From: Chitinophaga pinensis
Lineage (GTDB): Bacteria > Bacteroidota > Bacteroidia > NS11-12g > UBA9320
Assembly (NCBI GenBank): GCA_945889315.1
Contig: CAMDBP010000005.1
Span: 1-64,000 of the forward strand
Direction: 5' to 3'
Length of the DNA stretch: 64,000 bases
Shown: one piece after another, positions 20,514-31,532 of the stretch
Numbering within the stretch: position 1 is the stretch's first letter
Layout: each line of letters opens with the position of its first letter
Translations under genes and position numbers: made by a program
Notes under the pieces: model-generated
Databases searched by the model: none
Told to the model about the DNA's origin: nothing
The model's input: the letters and a program-made list of their open reading frames with translations, nothing else

Positions 20514-23009
20514 TTGAGAGTACTTATTATTACATTAATTAGCTTTGTGTGGTTGACTAGTTGGTCACAAACCACTATAACGGGCAGGGTTACCGATTCT
20601 AAGTCGGGTGAACCTTTACCGTATGTTACCTTAAGGGGTAATAATGTAAGTCTAGGCGCAGTAACTGATTTTGATGGCTTTTATGAGATACGGACATCAC
20701 TCACGGTGGATAGTTTAGTCGCCTCTTATATGGGATACAATTTGGTAAAAAAAAGTGTAGTCACCGGCCAAAAACAAATCATAGATTTTTCCCTTTCAGA
20801 ATCTGCCAATAGCTTACAAGAATTTATAGTACGTCCAGGAGGTATAAATCCTGCCGATGTGATTATGAAACGCGCTGAAAAACGTAAGAAAGAGTATAAT
20901 CCTGACAAAATAGAATACTACGAATATGAGGGATACAATAAAGTGCAGCTTGCCGTAGATAATGTTTCTGATAAATTTAAAAAACGGAAACTATTTAGTG
21001 CAATGGAGCCACTATTTGATACCATTTCATCCTTTAGCGATTCAGGAAGTCAAAAGGTCTTACCTGTTTTTGTTTCTGAAACCATTAGTGATTATTACTT
21101 CAGAAAAATACCCAGACGTACCAAAGAAGTAATAAAAGCCACTAAGATACAAGGAGTGGGAGTGGGCGAAGAAAGTTATGTTTCTCAAATACTCGGTTCT
21201 ACTTTTCAGCAATACAATTTTTACGAAAACAACCTTTACATTTTAGACAAAGATTTTATATCTCCGCTTAGTTTTCAGGCAAAAGCCTATTATTTTTTTA
21301 CCTTAATAGATAGTATCGAGATAGGTGGCGTTCCTTGCTATCAAATAAAAGTTGATCCTAAAAACCCCATGGATCTGGTTTTTAGCGGTATCATATGGAT
21401 TGAGGCAAATTCGTATGCACTAAAACGATTAAGCCTAGAAATAGGCAATAAGGCAAATCTTAACTTTATCGAAAAACTAAAGATTCAACAGGAATTTGTG
21501 GAAGTAGAACCAACCTATTGGTTACCCAACAAAACGAGGGTACTTATAGACATTGCCGAACTAACCAATAGTACCGTCGGTATGATTGGTTTATACTACA
21601 ATTCTACCAAAAACATAAAAATAAACAGAGTACACGAATTGCCTTTTTACGAAGACAAAATAAGCGTGGTCGAAAATTCATTTACCAAGAGTGACATCTA
21701 TTGGGACACCGCAAGACACGAACAGATCTCCCTTGAAGACAAACGCATCTACCAAATGGTAGATTCCCTCAAGAACCAACCGCTGATTAAAAGCTATGTT
21801 GACATTGTAGAAATAGCCATAGAAGGGCATATACCCAAAGGCGAAATAGATCTCGGTCCGTGGTATTACATTCTAGGGTATAATCAGCTAGAAGGTGTAC
21901 GCACTAGGGTAGGTTTTAGAACTTCACCTCAGTTTAGCAAAGACTACCAATTTAGGACATATGGCGCATATGGATTTGGTGACAAGCAGTTTAAGTTTGG
22001 GATATTTAATGAGTACGTGTTTGACAGAGCCAAGTGGGGTAAAGTCGGCGCATTTGTAAAAAAAGATGTTGAACTTATAGGTCTTACAGATGAGTATGTA
22101 GCGACCTCTGCATTGTACGATGCTTTTTCGATGTTGGGAACCAATAGGCTCAGTAGAAGTTTTACGCAACGTATTTGGGCTGAAAAAGAGTTGATTAAGG
22201 GATATACACAATCCGTTAATCTAACGCACAAGACATACGAATTTGAAAAAGTGGGTGACTTTAAATTCGGATACTATTCTAACCCGGGTGATTCTAACTC
22301 ACCTTTAAAAAGCGACTATGACATAACCAGCATCAATCTTCGTGGTCGATTTTCTTATAAAGAGCAATTTATCTATCGAAATACAAACAGATATAGTCTT
22401 GGAAATCTTAAGGCTCCTGTGCTATCGCTGGATTATACTCACAGTTTTAACGATGTACTAGGTGGTGAATTCACTTTTAATAAATTTGGAATAGAGCTTT
22501 GGCAATTTAACAGTTTAGGAAATTGGGGTACTTTTCAATATACGGTAAAGGCCTACAAAACTTTTGGACAAGCGCCTTATCCCTCCCTGTTTATTATGCG
22601 AGGGAATCAATCCTTTTTTAGCAATAATCTTAGTTACAATCTGATGGATTTCTTTGAGTTTGCAGCAGATCAATATGCTTCTGTAGATTATGAGCATCAG
22701 TTTAATGGCTTGTTTTTTAATCGGATTCCGCTTATTAAAAAGTTAAAATGGCGGGAATTTGTAAATTTTAAGGGCGTCTATGGTACAATGAGTCTTTACA
22801 ATCAAAGTTTGATGCCACTAAACAATCCCAATATAACCACTCCTAGCTTTTTTGTGGGAGGTAAACCCTATATGGAGCTTGGTTACGGCATAGAAAACAT
22901 CTTCCGCTTTGTGAGGCTAGACTTTATACATAGACTTACTTACCTTGATGAAAGTCATCCTAATGCAAAAGCTTTTGGTTTAAAGGGAACGGCAGTGTTC
23001 CGTTTTTAG
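20514..23009 (+). CDS. DUF5686-type protein with carboxypeptidase regulatory-like N-terminal domain (outer membrane)
   Basis: 'TTITGRVTDSKSGEPLPYVTLRGNNVSLGAVTDFDGFYEI', 'ADVIMKRAEKRKKEYNPDKIEYYEYEGYNKVQL', C-terminal beta-barrel-like region ending in F. Confidence 0.85.
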   Translation: MRVLIITLISFVWLTSWSQTTITGRVTDSKSGEPLPYVTLRGNNVSLGAVTDFDGFYEIRTSLTVDSLVASYMGYNLVKKSVVTGQKQIIDFSLSESANSLQEFIVRPGGINPADVIMKRAEKRKKEYNPDKIEYYEYEGYNKVQLAVDNVSDKFKKRKLFSAMEPLFDTISSFSDSGSQKVLPVFVSETISDYYFRKIPRRTKEVIKATKIQGVGVGEESYVSQILGSTFQQYNFYENNLYILDKDFISPLSFQAKAYYFFTLIDSIEIGGVPCYQIKVDPKNPMDLVFSGIIWIEANSYALKRLSLEIGNKANLNFIEKLKIQQEFVEVEPTYWLPNKTRVLIDIAELTNSTVGMIGLYYNSTKNIKINRVHELPFYEDKISVVENSFTKSDIYWDTARHEQISLEDKRIYQMVDSLKNQPLIKSYVDIVEIAIEGHIPKGEIDLGPWYYILGYNQLEGVRTRVGFRTSPQFSKDYQFRTYGAYGFGDKQFKFGIFNEYVFDRAKWGKVGAFVKKDVELIGLTDEYVATSALYDAFSMLGTNRLSRSFTQRIWAEKELIKGYTQSVNLTHKTYEFEKVGDFKFGYYSNPGDSNSPLKSDYDITSINLRGRFSYKEQFIYRNTNRYSLGNLKAPVLSLDYTHSFNDVLGGEFTFNKFGIELWQFNSLGNWGTFQYTVKAYKTFGQAPYPSLFIMRGNQSFFSNNLSYNLMDFFEFAADQYASVDYEHQFNGLFFNRIPLIKKLKWREFVNFKGVYGTMSLYNQSLMPLNNPNITTPSFFVGGKPYMELGYGIENIFRFVRLDFIHRLTYLDESHPNAKAFGLKGTAVFRF

Positions 23010-23019
23010 GCGATTACAA

Positions 23020-23451
23020 CTATCGTTTCTCTTGAAAAAAGGACTTCATAAGCACTATGGATTCCTCTTCTAAAACACCAGATTTTATAACGAGTTTGTG
23101 GTCTGAATTTAAAAAATTAGTAAAGCCGTGTTTAGGCTCTAGACAACCAATAAAGATGTTTTTGATACGCGCATTTTTTATGGCTCCATAGCACATTAGA
23201 CAAGGTTCTACTGTAACGTATAATTGGCAATCTTGCAAAAACTTGGAATTTAAATACGAGCTAGCAGCGGTTATTGCCAGCATTTCTGCGTGTGCTGTAG
23301 GGTCGTTGGATCGTTCTACCTGGTTATATCCCTTTCCTATTATTTGATTATTGGCTACTACAATAGCGCCTATCGGCACTTCGTTTTCTGCCAAAGCGCT
23401 TTCTGCCTGTTTCAAGGCTTGTTTCATAAAGTAGTCTGGGGTTAGTTCCAT
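23020..23451 (-). CDS. tadA: Nucleoside deaminase, probable tRNA(Arg) adenosine-34 deaminase TadA
   Basis: 'PTAHAEMLAITAAS' and 'LYVTVEPCLMCYGAIKNARI' zinc-deaminase motifs. Confidence 0.88.
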   Translation of the reverse strand: MELTPDYFMKQALKQAESALAENEVPIGAIVVANNQIIGKGYNQVERSNDPTAHAEMLAITAASSYLNSKFLQDCQLYVTVEPCLMCYGAIKNARIKNIFIGCLEPKHGFTNFLNSDHKLVIKSGVLEEESIVLMKSFFQEKR

Positions 23452-23455
23452 ATTC

Positions 23456-25009
23456 TTATTGCTTATTTACTTTATCCATTAATGCGTCAAAAAGCATCTC
23501 GCTTATATACTTTGAACCTTTATAACTGAAGTGCGTGTAATCTTTTTGCGCAAGCCCTTTATTTACCCATGCCACCATTGAGTTTTCACCCCCCATGGCT
23601 TCATAAAGATCCCAAAAGCAACAACCTGAAGATAAGGCTGCTTCCCGCATTGCATCTCTTACCAATGGTATATTACTATAAGAAACCATTGTTCCTCCCT
23701 CATTTTTACTCATATCGCTTGGTCCTATTACGAGTATACTAACCCCGGGATTGGCTGCTCTAATGCTTTGTAGCTGTTTAGTTAAAAGAGACTTATAATA
23801 TTCATAGTCAGACCGTATGTTTGGAATCACATTTATGCCATATTGAAGAATGATGGCTCTTACATTTAACACCTCCAACTGTTTGTGATATAACTCTTGG
23901 CTCATTTTATTAAATCCGATAGCTGAGCTGCCACGCATTGGAAAATTATCTACTGCTACTCCACTAGTACCATCTAATGCTACGCCATAAATTAGGGGAA
24001 ATTTACCGTTTATAAAATCGAGTCTAAGTTCTTTATTCGTTCTCAAATCCCATTGTTGTATACCTAAGTCGCTAGTGGGTTTTAAGTTATAATTATTGAT
24101 TTTGTTGTCACAGGTTAATTGCAATTGAGATAGTTCTTCATTCGCATAAAGTAGAGTTATGCGGGCAAAATTTCTTACAGACCCGTAGCTCTTACTTCCA
24201 TTTTTAATTAGCAGATAGGCCTGATCTTGCTTTTTCTTATTAAACGTAGGTTCTTGGGTTTTTTGCGCCTCGTTATACGTCCAGTTCAAAAAAGAGGCGT
24301 ACTCTCCATTAAACGTAAATGAGGATCCACCAATTCCGTATTTTCCATCTTTTCGTGTAGATCCATTGATATAAAAAGCATGTTTCTTGATGTTTTTGCT
24401 GTTTGAGACAAAAACAGATTGTCTTGAAGTCGCTGCAGGTTCATTTGGCAACACAATTCCGGGTCCTTCTCCACCATACACCTTCTGTAACTTATTCCTG
24501 AAATAATCCGAGATCCTATCCCCTTCTAATTGGGAATCGCCGTAATGCAATATCCGAATTACCTTCGTTTTGCTTTCGTTCTTAAGTCCGTTTTGCAGGC
24601 ATTTAAGTGCATTAGGATTATTTTCTGGGATTTGTATCCTTCTATAATATGGAACCTCATTGAAGCTTGCTAAAACTCTTAATGTCGCAGTTTTATCCGT
24701 TTGATGAAGAGTATCGGTCTCAAGATTTACTAGATCCAATAATGTATCCGTTGCTTCAGAATTGGCTTTGGGGTTAATTCCTGCCAAAACGCTGTCCATA
24801 TTTACTTCCCTATACGTAGCTCTATGGTTACCCATAAGTTCATCCACAGAAATAAATTTGAGTTTAAACGTACTACTTAACGATATTCCCTCTTTGGGAA
24901 ATAACCAAGCTATTACGCCTAAGAGCAAGTTTATTGCAACTATAGCAAGAAGTAATTTGGTAGGTCTTACGCTTCTACTTTCAAGATATTTACTTCTGTC
25001 AAGCTTCAC
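23456..25009 (-). CDS. SGNH/GDSL-type hydrolase, membrane anchored
   Basis: N-terminal TM; 'RILHYGDSQLEGDRISDYFRNKL' (block I), 'ILQYGINVIPN', 'TH FSYKGSKYISEMLFD' (block V Asp/His region). Confidence 0.85.
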   Translation of the reverse strand: MKLDRSKYLESRSVRPTKLLLAIVAINLLLGVIAWLFPKEGISLSSTFKLKFISVDELMGNHRATYREVNMDSVLAGINPKANSEATDTLLDLVNLETDTLHQTDKTATLRVLASFNEVPYYRRIQIPENNPNALKCLQNGLKNESKTKVIRILHYGDSQLEGDRISDYFRNKLQKVYGGEGPGIVLPNEPAATSRQSVFVSNSKNIKKHAFYINGSTRKDGKYGIGGSSFTFNGEYASFLNWTYNEAQKTQEPTFNKKKQDQAYLLIKNGSKSYGSVRNFARITLLYANEELSQLQLTCDNKINNYNLKPTSDLGIQQWDLRTNKELRLDFINGKFPLIYGVALDGTSGVAVDNFPMRGSSAIGFNKMSQELYHKQLEVLNVRAIILQYGINVIPNIRSDYEYYKSLLTKQLQSIRAANPGVSILVIGPSDMSKNEGGTMVSYSNIPLVRDAMREAALSSGCCFWDLYEAMGGENSMVAWVNKGLAQKDYTHFSYKGSKYISEMLFDALMDKVNKQ

Positions 25010-25015
25010 ATCAAC

Positions 25016-26215
25016 TTAGTCCTTTAAGGTTATTCTCGTTAATTCACTTTTGGGCAGTTTGTCTATTTTTTTATAGTACGAGAGTTGGCTAGACGGGACC
25101 ACTATTTTCAAGCGTTGGTTTACGATTATTTTATTCCCTCGAATGTTATTCCATTGTCTTAGTTCACTCACTTCACAATCATATATATCAGCAATCCTCA
25201 GTAGAATATCTCCTTTTCTCACTTTGTAGTATACCGTTGTTGTTGTGCTTTGCACAACAGGAACTTCTTCTTTTGCTTTTACAGGTGCAGCACTTATTGT
25301 GTCTTTTGCTTTTTCCTCGGCAACAGGCAACACTGGTAGTGGTGCATAGACATAAACCTCGTTGCCCAATTCGTAAAACTGATTGATTCTGGTAAATGGT
25401 ATAGTCACATAAAAAGGTGAGGTGGTTTGAGGAATTACATATTTTTTATACGTTGGATTAAGTTCTTTTAGCAGTTTGTTATCTACGTTTAGCACGGTAG
25501 ACAAGTGCTCTAAAGTGGTGTATCTTGAAACAGGTACAATCCCGGTATTTATGGCCGTTGGTCTTGTTTTATACCCCATTTCTTTATAAAAACTAGCATA
25601 ATACGTTGCCGCCACAAAATGAGGATACGTGTTTTTAGCGATATCCGGTAAATAACTACATATCATGTCGTAATCGCGTGCATCACCCGCAAGAGCATAT
25701 GCTTTTAGCCAATCATCTTCATTCGCATTATATGCAGTAATCGCCAAACGCCAGTCACGGTAAAGTTCGTGCAATCGGGTTATTTCCTTACAAAACACTG
25801 CAGCAGATTTTAACACATCTCTCCGTTCGTCGATATAATTGGTTATAACTAATCCATTTTTAATAGCTGTTCTATGTCTTAATCCAAAGGGACCTTCTTT
25901 GCCATCAACTCCTTTTTCAATTAGGTTAAAATTAGTTAATGAGATACTAGCAAATCTTAACTCAACCGGAACTTTTTTTTCTATAAATAACTCTTTCAAC
26001 GCGACATCAAACGTCAAAAATTTTCGGATGGTCTCTATGTTAGCGGGTTTAGTTGTTTTTTGATAATCGGTAATTTGAGCAAGTACCTCCAGATTAACGT
26101 CCAAAGGAATTTCGGATTGTATTCGTTTAAGTCTAGATGTAATTTCTTTGTCGCTGATTTGCGAAAAGCAACTCAGATATAATATGCCAACTAAAAATAA
26201 TAAGCTAGGTCGCAT
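25016..26215 (-). CDS. Membrane-bound lytic murein transglycosylase (MltD-like) with LysM
   Basis: SLT-like region 'VPVELRFASISLTNFN...GPFGLRHRTAIKNGL...YIDERRDVLKSA' and C-terminal LysM 'VYYKVRKGDILLRIADIYDCEVSELRQWNNIRGNKIIVNQRLKI'. Confidence 0.85.
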   Translation of the reverse strand: MRPSLLFLVGILYLSCFSQISDKEITSRLKRIQSEIPLDVNLEVLAQITDYQKTTKPANIETIRKFLTFDVALKELFIEKKVPVELRFASISLTNFNLIEKGVDGKEGPFGLRHRTAIKNGLVITNYIDERRDVLKSAAVFCKEITRLHELYRDWRLAITAYNANEDDWLKAYALAGDARDYDMICSYLPDIAKNTYPHFVAATYYASFYKEMGYKTRPTAINTGIVPVSRYTTLEHLSTVLNVDNKLLKELNPTYKKYVIPQTTSPFYVTIPFTRINQFYELGNEVYVYAPLPVLPVAEEKAKDTISAAPVKAKEEVPVVQSTTTTVYYKVRKGDILLRIADIYDCEVSELRQWNNIRGNKIIVNQRLKIVVPSSQLSYYKKIDKLPKSELTRITLKD

Positions 26216-27635
26216 AATATCCTGTCACTATTTTCGAAATGTTAAACAATTCGTTTTCGGCAAATGCTTTCGTCATAAAATGCATTCCGATAGACAGGCC
26301 ATTTGATTCTTCTGTAGGTATAGAAATAGCAGGTAAACCAGCTAAAGAAGCTTGTACCGTAAACATATCTGCGAGCCACATTTGAATGGGGTCTTTTGTT
26401 TTTTCACCACCCAATTCAAAGGCCGTAGTAGGGGCAGTAGGACATAGAAATAAATCATAGTTTTCTAAGATTTTTTCGCTTTCTATCTTAATTACATTGC
26501 GCACCTTTAATGCTTTGGTGTAATAAGCTTCATAAGAATCTGCACTTAACACAAAAGTACCTGTCATAATTCTTCTTTTCACCTCATGACCAAAACCTTC
26601 ACTTCTTGATTTTTTAAACGTAGACTCTATATCGTGCGCTTCACTACTTCTGTGCCCGTAGAGCATACCACTATAACGAGAAAGGTTAGAAGACGCCTCT
26701 GCTGCAGTAAGCACATAGTAGCAAGGAACCATATAATCTAGGTAGGGAAATGACTGCTCTTCTACGGTATGTCCGTCTGCTCTTAATTTGTCTATAAGCG
26801 AAATGTAAGCAGACTTAACGTCATCTGCTAACCCTTCACTAAGCATGGCCTCCTTAGAGTAGGCTATTTTATATTTTTTGGTGGTATTGGCTACAAATTT
26901 TTCAACAGGCGCAGATGAAGAAGTGGCATCAAATGCATCTTTACCGGCCATTATTTCAAGCAACAATGCCGCATCTTCTTCGCTGCTGGTTATCGGACCA
27001 ATTTGATCAAAACTTGAAGCATACGCAAACAAGCCGTATCTGGATATTCTGCCGTAGGTAGGTTTTAGTCCAAAGGTGCCTGTAAAAGAGCTTGGTTGGC
27101 GAACCGAACCTCCCGTATCTGATCCAAGTGCTGCTAAGCACAAATCTGCTTGAACAGCAACGGCGCTGCCACCGGAGCTACCCCCTGGCACTTTAGCGTG
27201 ATCTGCTGCATTTTTAACTGGGCCAAAAGCTGAATTTTCATTACTGGCTCCCATGGCAAATTCATCACAATTAGTTCTACTAATTACAATGACATCTTCG
27301 TCCAGAAGGCGTTGTAAAGCTGTAGCTGTATATACTGCTTCGTAGTTTTCTAGTATTTTGGAAGAGCCAGAAGCGTTGTGTCCTCTGTAGCAGATATTAT
27401 CCTTAATAGCAAGAAACATTCCTGCTAATTTACCGGCAGTTCCGTTTTTTACTTTTTGGTCTATTGCCGCTGCGCGAATTTTCACTTCTTCTCCAAAAAC
27501 TTCTAACACTGCATTTAATTGCGTGTGTTCTTCGTTCTGTTGAAGATAGTAGTTGGCTAAGTCAGTACAGGTTGTTTTTCCTTGGCTTATATCTGACTGG
27601 ATTTGGGCAAGTGATGTGTATTTTTTTGCAATCAT
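26205..27635 (-). CDS. gatA: Asp-tRNA(Asn)/Glu-tRNA(Gln) amidotransferase subunit A
   Basis: Amidase signature '[78 protein letters not shown]'. Confidence 0.96.
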   Translation of the reverse strand: MIAKKYTSLAQIQSDISQGKTTCTDLANYYLQQNEEHTQLNAVLEVFGEEVKIRAAAIDQKVKNGTAGKLAGMFLAIKDNICYRGHNASGSSKILENYEAVYTATALQRLLDEDVIVISRTNCDEFAMGASNENSAFGPVKNAADHAKVPGGSSGGSAVAVQADLCLAALGSDTGGSVRQPSSFTGTFGLKPTYGRISRYGLFAYASSFDQIGPITSSEEDAALLLEIMAGKDAFDATSSSAPVEKFVANTTKKYKIAYSKEAMLSEGLADDVKSAYISLIDKLRADGHTVEEQSFPYLDYMVPCYYVLTAAEASSNLSRYSGMLYGHRSSEAHDIESTFKKSRSEGFGHEVKRRIMTGTFVLSADSYEAYYTKALKVRNVIKIESEKILENYDLFLCPTAPTTAFELGGEKTKDPIQMWLADMFTVQASLAGLPAISIPTEESNGLSIGMHFMTKAFAENELFNISKIVTGYYAT

Positions 27636-27883
27636 TCAGCGGACTTGTCCTCTGTTTTAGAATCGGTTTTTGGCTTTTCGTTCATACCTTCTCTTAATTG
27701 CTCGGTTACATCATTTTTCGCCTTATTAAACTCACGAATACCCGATCCTAACCCTTTCATTAATTCTGGAATTTTTTTTCCTCCAAATAGCAAAAGAATG
27801 GCAAATATGATAACTAACCACTCCATTCCGCCCATACTTAAAAACAATAACATACTTTTTTTTATTAATATTTCCTCATGCAA
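27632..27883 (-). CDS. tatA: Twin-arginine translocase TatA/TatE family subunit
   Basis: '[39 protein letters not shown]'. Confidence 0.93.
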   Translation of the reverse strand: MHEEILIKKSMLLFLSMGGMEWLVIIFAILLLFGGKKIPELMKGLGSGIREFNKAKNDVTEQLREGMNEKPKTDSKTEDKSAE

Positions 27884-27953
27884 ACGTACTACAATTCTTT
27901 GGATATTGTGAAGTGATAGATAATCCTTAAATTCGTCTAAAATTAGACATAAA

Positions 27954-28481
27954 ATGGCAGTAAGAAGACCTTTTAACCTACAAAAATGGATAGACGAGCA
28001 TAGAGCTGAGCTTAAGCCACCAGTGGGAAATCAAAACCTGTATAAAGATGCAGGAGATTACATCGTAATGATTGTTGCAGGACCTAATGCTCGAAAGGAC
28101 TACCATTACAATGAAACAGAAGAACTTTTTTACCAGTTAGAGGGCGACATTAATGTCCGAATACAAGAAAATGGAGAAGCGATAGATATTCCGATAAAAG
28201 CGGGAGATATGTTTCTTTTACCCGCCAAAGTACCGCACTCACCTGTACGAAGTGAAGGAAGTATTGGCCTAGTTATCGAGTGTAAACGAACGAATAACGA
28301 GCAAGATGGACTTATTTGGTTTTGTGAAAATTGCAATCATAAGCTTCACGAATACAAATTCCCACTTACCGATATTGAAAAAGATTTTATACCTCGATTT
28401 AAGGAGTTTTACGCTTCTGAAGAATTACGCACTTGCGATTCGTGTGGAACCGTAATGAGCACAGATCCCAGATTTGTTTAA
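27954..28481 (+). CDS. 3-hydroxyanthranilate 3,4-dioxygenase
   Basis: '[23 protein letters not shown]', '[17 protein letters not shown]', '[12 protein letters not shown]', C-terminal C-x2-C pairs '[11 protein letters not shown]' and 'CDSCG'. Confidence 0.92.
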   Translation: MAVRRPFNLQKWIDEHRAELKPPVGNQNLYKDAGDYIVMIVAGPNARKDYHYNETEELFYQLEGDINVRIQENGEAIDIPIKAGDMFLLPAKVPHSPVRSEGSIGLVIECKRTNNEQDGLIWFCENCNHKLHEYKFPLTDIEKDFIPRFKEFYASEELRTCDSCGTVMSTDPRFV

Positions 28482-28536
28482 AAAAGCTCGTGCTTGTAAA
28501 CCAAATTTTACATCATCTATGCATTGGTAAGTATTT

Positions 28537-29298
28537 ATGATAGCACTCATTACGGGAGCTTCAGCAGGCATTGGGAAAGAGTTTGCAACCGAATTTGCCA
28601 AGGATAAAATAGACTTAGTTTTAGTGGCTAGAAGAGAAGAAAACATGCTAAAACATGCCTTATTTCTAGAGACAAACTATGGTGTTAACGTAACTGTAAT
28701 TCCTACGGATTTGGCAGTACCAAACAGTGCTGAAAAACTTTATGATGAAATTCAAAAACGGGACATTAAAATTGATTTTTTAATAAACAACGCTGGTTTT
28801 GGCGATCATGGTGAGTTTGTAGACAGCGATTTAGCCAAGCAGGAAGAGATGATAAATCTGAATATTCTTACACTTACCAAGCTAACTCGATTGTTTGGTG
28901 CTGATATGAAGCTCAGAAACCAAGGTACGATATTAAACGTTGCGTCAGATGCGGCTTTTAGGCCCGGACCCATGATGAGTGTGTATTTTGCAACGAAGCA
29001 TTATGTATTAGCTTTTTCAGAAGCAATCGCCGAAGAATTGACACCCTATGGAGTTTATGTATGCACTTTATGTCCAGGTTCTACCCAAAGTGAATTTGGT
29101 GAAATGGCAGGTTTTGGGAAACTTGATCCCAACAGTAGTAATCCAACTTCTGCAGAAGTAGCAGCCTTTGGTTTTCGTCAAATGAAAAAGAAAAAAGTAG
29201 TGTTCATTCATGGGCGACAAATTAAGCTTAAAGCGTTTTTAACCCAGGTTATGCCAAAGGGGCTAGTTAGACGATGGGTTTACAGCCAAATGACCTGA
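28537..29298 (+). CDS. SDR family NAD(P)-dependent oxidoreductase
   Basis: 'ALITGASAGIGKEFA', 'LINNAGFGDHGEF', 'YFATKHYVLAFSEAIAEEL'. Confidence 0.92.
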   Translation: MIALITGASAGIGKEFATEFAKDKIDLVLVARREENMLKHALFLETNYGVNVTVIPTDLAVPNSAEKLYDEIQKRDIKIDFLINNAGFGDHGEFVDSDLAKQEEMINLNILTLTKLTRLFGADMKLRNQGTILNVASDAAFRPGPMMSVYFATKHYVLAFSEAIAEELTPYGVYVCTLCPGSTQSEFGEMAGFGKLDPNSSNPTSAEVAAFGFRQMKKKKVVFIHGRQIKLKAFLTQVMPKGLVRRWVYSQMT

Positions 29299-29500
29299 TT
29301 AGCAGGTTGCATAATACTAAAATTTGAACCACAGATATGTCGTATTCTTTTTTATGAATTCTCCATTTGCTTTATTCTAAAAGTAAATATTTAAACCATC
29401 TTTGTGGCGTCTTTAAAGGGTATTTTAACAGCGTTACAGGTATTGAGAAACGTATTCCTTTTAAGAACCAAAAACAATTACACCTACGGTAAAATTACTA

Positions 29501-30196
29501 ATGCTTAACCTAAAGAAACAGATACCTAATTTACTTACCCTTTCCAATCTGCTTTGTGGTACGTTTATCATCATCAGCGCTTTTCAATTAGAGTTTTTGA
29601 ATGCTGCCTATTGGGCTGTTGCTGCTTTGATTTTTGATTTTTTAGATGGTACAGCTGCGCGTCTTTTAAATGTGAGTTCTTCCATAGGTAAAGAGCTTGA
29701 TTCTATGGCAGATATGGTAAGTTTTGGGGTAGCTCCGGCACTAGTATTATTTAATTACTGGAGCAATGAGTTGTACGAAACAGGATCATTTGTTGTATAC
29801 TTTCCATTGTTAATTGCTGTTTTTTCGGGTTATAGATTAGCTAAGTTTAATGTTTCTGAACAGAACAATGATTATTTCAGTGGCTTGCCAACGCCTGCGC
29901 TTGCACTCGCTTCATTTGCCCTTCCGCTTGCAGGAGAACAATTTGAATTAGCCAATAGTTGGTTGAATAATCCTTTTTTCATCATGTTGTTTTGCATCAT
30001 TGGCGCTCTCTTGTTGGTAAGTAATATCAAGCTCTTCTCTATTAAAATCGGATCACAAAACAAAAAGCTAAACAGTATTCGAGTTGCAATGTTATTTACA
30101 TGTATGTTACTAATAGGATGGCTACATTTTTTAGGCGCTTTTCTTTGTTTGGTAGTTTACTTAGTATTCTCTTTAGCATCTCAAAAATTAATCTAA
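29501..30196 (+). CDS. pssA: CDP-diacylglycerol--serine O-phosphatidyltransferase
   Basis: CDP-alcohol phosphatidyltransferase motif 'DFLDGTAARLLNVSSSIGKELDSMADMVSFGVAPALVLF'. Confidence 0.92.
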   Translation: MLNLKKQIPNLLTLSNLLCGTFIIISAFQLEFLNAAYWAVAALIFDFLDGTAARLLNVSSSIGKELDSMADMVSFGVAPALVLFNYWSNELYETGSFVVYFPLLIAVFSGYRLAKFNVSEQNNDYFSGLPTPALALASFALPLAGEQFELANSWLNNPFFIMLFCIIGALLLVSNIKLFSIKIGSQNKKLNSIRVAMLFTCMLLIGWLHFLGAFLCLVVYLVFSLASQKLI

Positions 30197-30260
30197 ACAA
30201 AAACATTTTTAGGATTTACAAAAGATTTCCGTACTCATTTACACATAAAACTGAATTCAA

Positions 30261-31532
30261 ATGGCAGATATAATATTTGACCTTTTAGCCAAGGAGCTAG
30301 ATCGTCAACAAAATGGAATAGAACTCATCGCTTCCGAAAACTTTACCTCAAAAGAAGTAATGAGCGCTATGGGTAGTGTGGCTACTAATAAATATGCAGA
30401 GGGACTTCCAGGAAAGCGCTACTATGGCGGTTGTGAAATCGTGGATCAAATAGAACAATTGGCTATAGACAGAGCCAAAGAGCTTTTTGGTGCTGATTGG
30501 GTGAATGTACAACCACACAGTGGTGCACAAGCAAATGCAGCCGTAATGCTCGGCGTGCTCAACGCTGGAGATCAAATTCTCGGATTTGACCTATCGCACG
30601 GCGGTCACTTAACCCACGGTAGTTCTGTAAATTTTTCTGGAAAACTTTATAAACCAGCGTTTTATGGTGTAGAAGAAAAAACTGGACTCATAGATATGAA
30701 TAAGGTAGAAGCTATTGCGCTAGAGGTCTTACCTAAGTTAATTATTTGCGGAGCTTCATCTTATTCTAGAGACTGGGATTTCCCAAGATTCAGAGAGATT
30801 GCAGACAAGGTAGGTGCTTTGTTACTTGCAGATATTTCTCATCCAAGTGGATTAATAGCCGCTGGCCTACTTAGTGATCCTATACCACATTGCCACATCG
30901 TAACCACTACAACCCATAAAACCTTACGCGGACCACGAGGCGGAATGATTATGATGGGAAAAGATTTTGATAACCCATGGGGATTAACCACACCCAAAGG
31001 AGAAATTAAAAAAATGAGTGCCGTACTTGATGGAGCTGTTTTTCCTGGAACCCAGGGCGGACCATTAGAACATATTATTGCTGCCAAAGCTATAGCCTAT
31101 GGTGAAGCTTTGCAACCAGCGTTTAAAGAGTATTGCAAGCAAGTAATGGAAAATGCACAAGCACTTGCTACTGCTATGGTAGCTAGAGGCTATAAAATAA
31201 TATCTGGTGGAACAGATAACCACATGATGCTTATAGACCTAAGACCTAAAAGTGACACACTCACGGGTAAGGTAGCCGAAAATGCATTGGTAAAAGCCGA
31301 TATCACCATTAATAAAAATGCTGTTCCTTTTGAGACTCGGTCACCTTTTGTGACTTCAGGTATTCGTATTGGAACTCCAGCTATAACCACTCGTGGTATG
31401 AAAACCGATGATATGGAAAAAATAGCCGAGCTTATTGACCGTGTACTAATGAATCCAGACGATGAGGTTATAATTAATGAGGTGAAAAAAGAGGTAAATG
31501 CCTGGATGAAGGATTTTCCTTTGTATGCCTAA
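30261..31532 (+). CDS. glyA: Serine hydroxymethyltransferase
   Basis: '[41 protein letters not shown]', PLP lysine '[20 protein letters not shown]'. Confidence 0.97.
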   Translation: MADIIFDLLAKELDRQQNGIELIASENFTSKEVMSAMGSVATNKYAEGLPGKRYYGGCEIVDQIEQLAIDRAKELFGADWVNVQPHSGAQANAAVMLGVLNAGDQILGFDLSHGGHLTHGSSVNFSGKLYKPAFYGVEEKTGLIDMNKVEAIALEVLPKLIICGASSYSRDWDFPRFREIADKVGALLLADISHPSGLIAAGLLSDPIPHCHIVTTTTHKTLRGPRGGMIMMGKDFDNPWGLTTPKGEIKKMSAVLDGAVFPGTQGGPLEHIIAAKAIAYGEALQPAFKEYCKQVMENAQALATAMVARGYKIISGGTDNHMMLIDLRPKSDTLTGKVAENALVKADITINKNAVPFETRSPFVTSGIRIGTPAITTRGMKTDDMEKIAELIDRVLMNPDDEVIINEVKKEVNAWMKDFPLYA

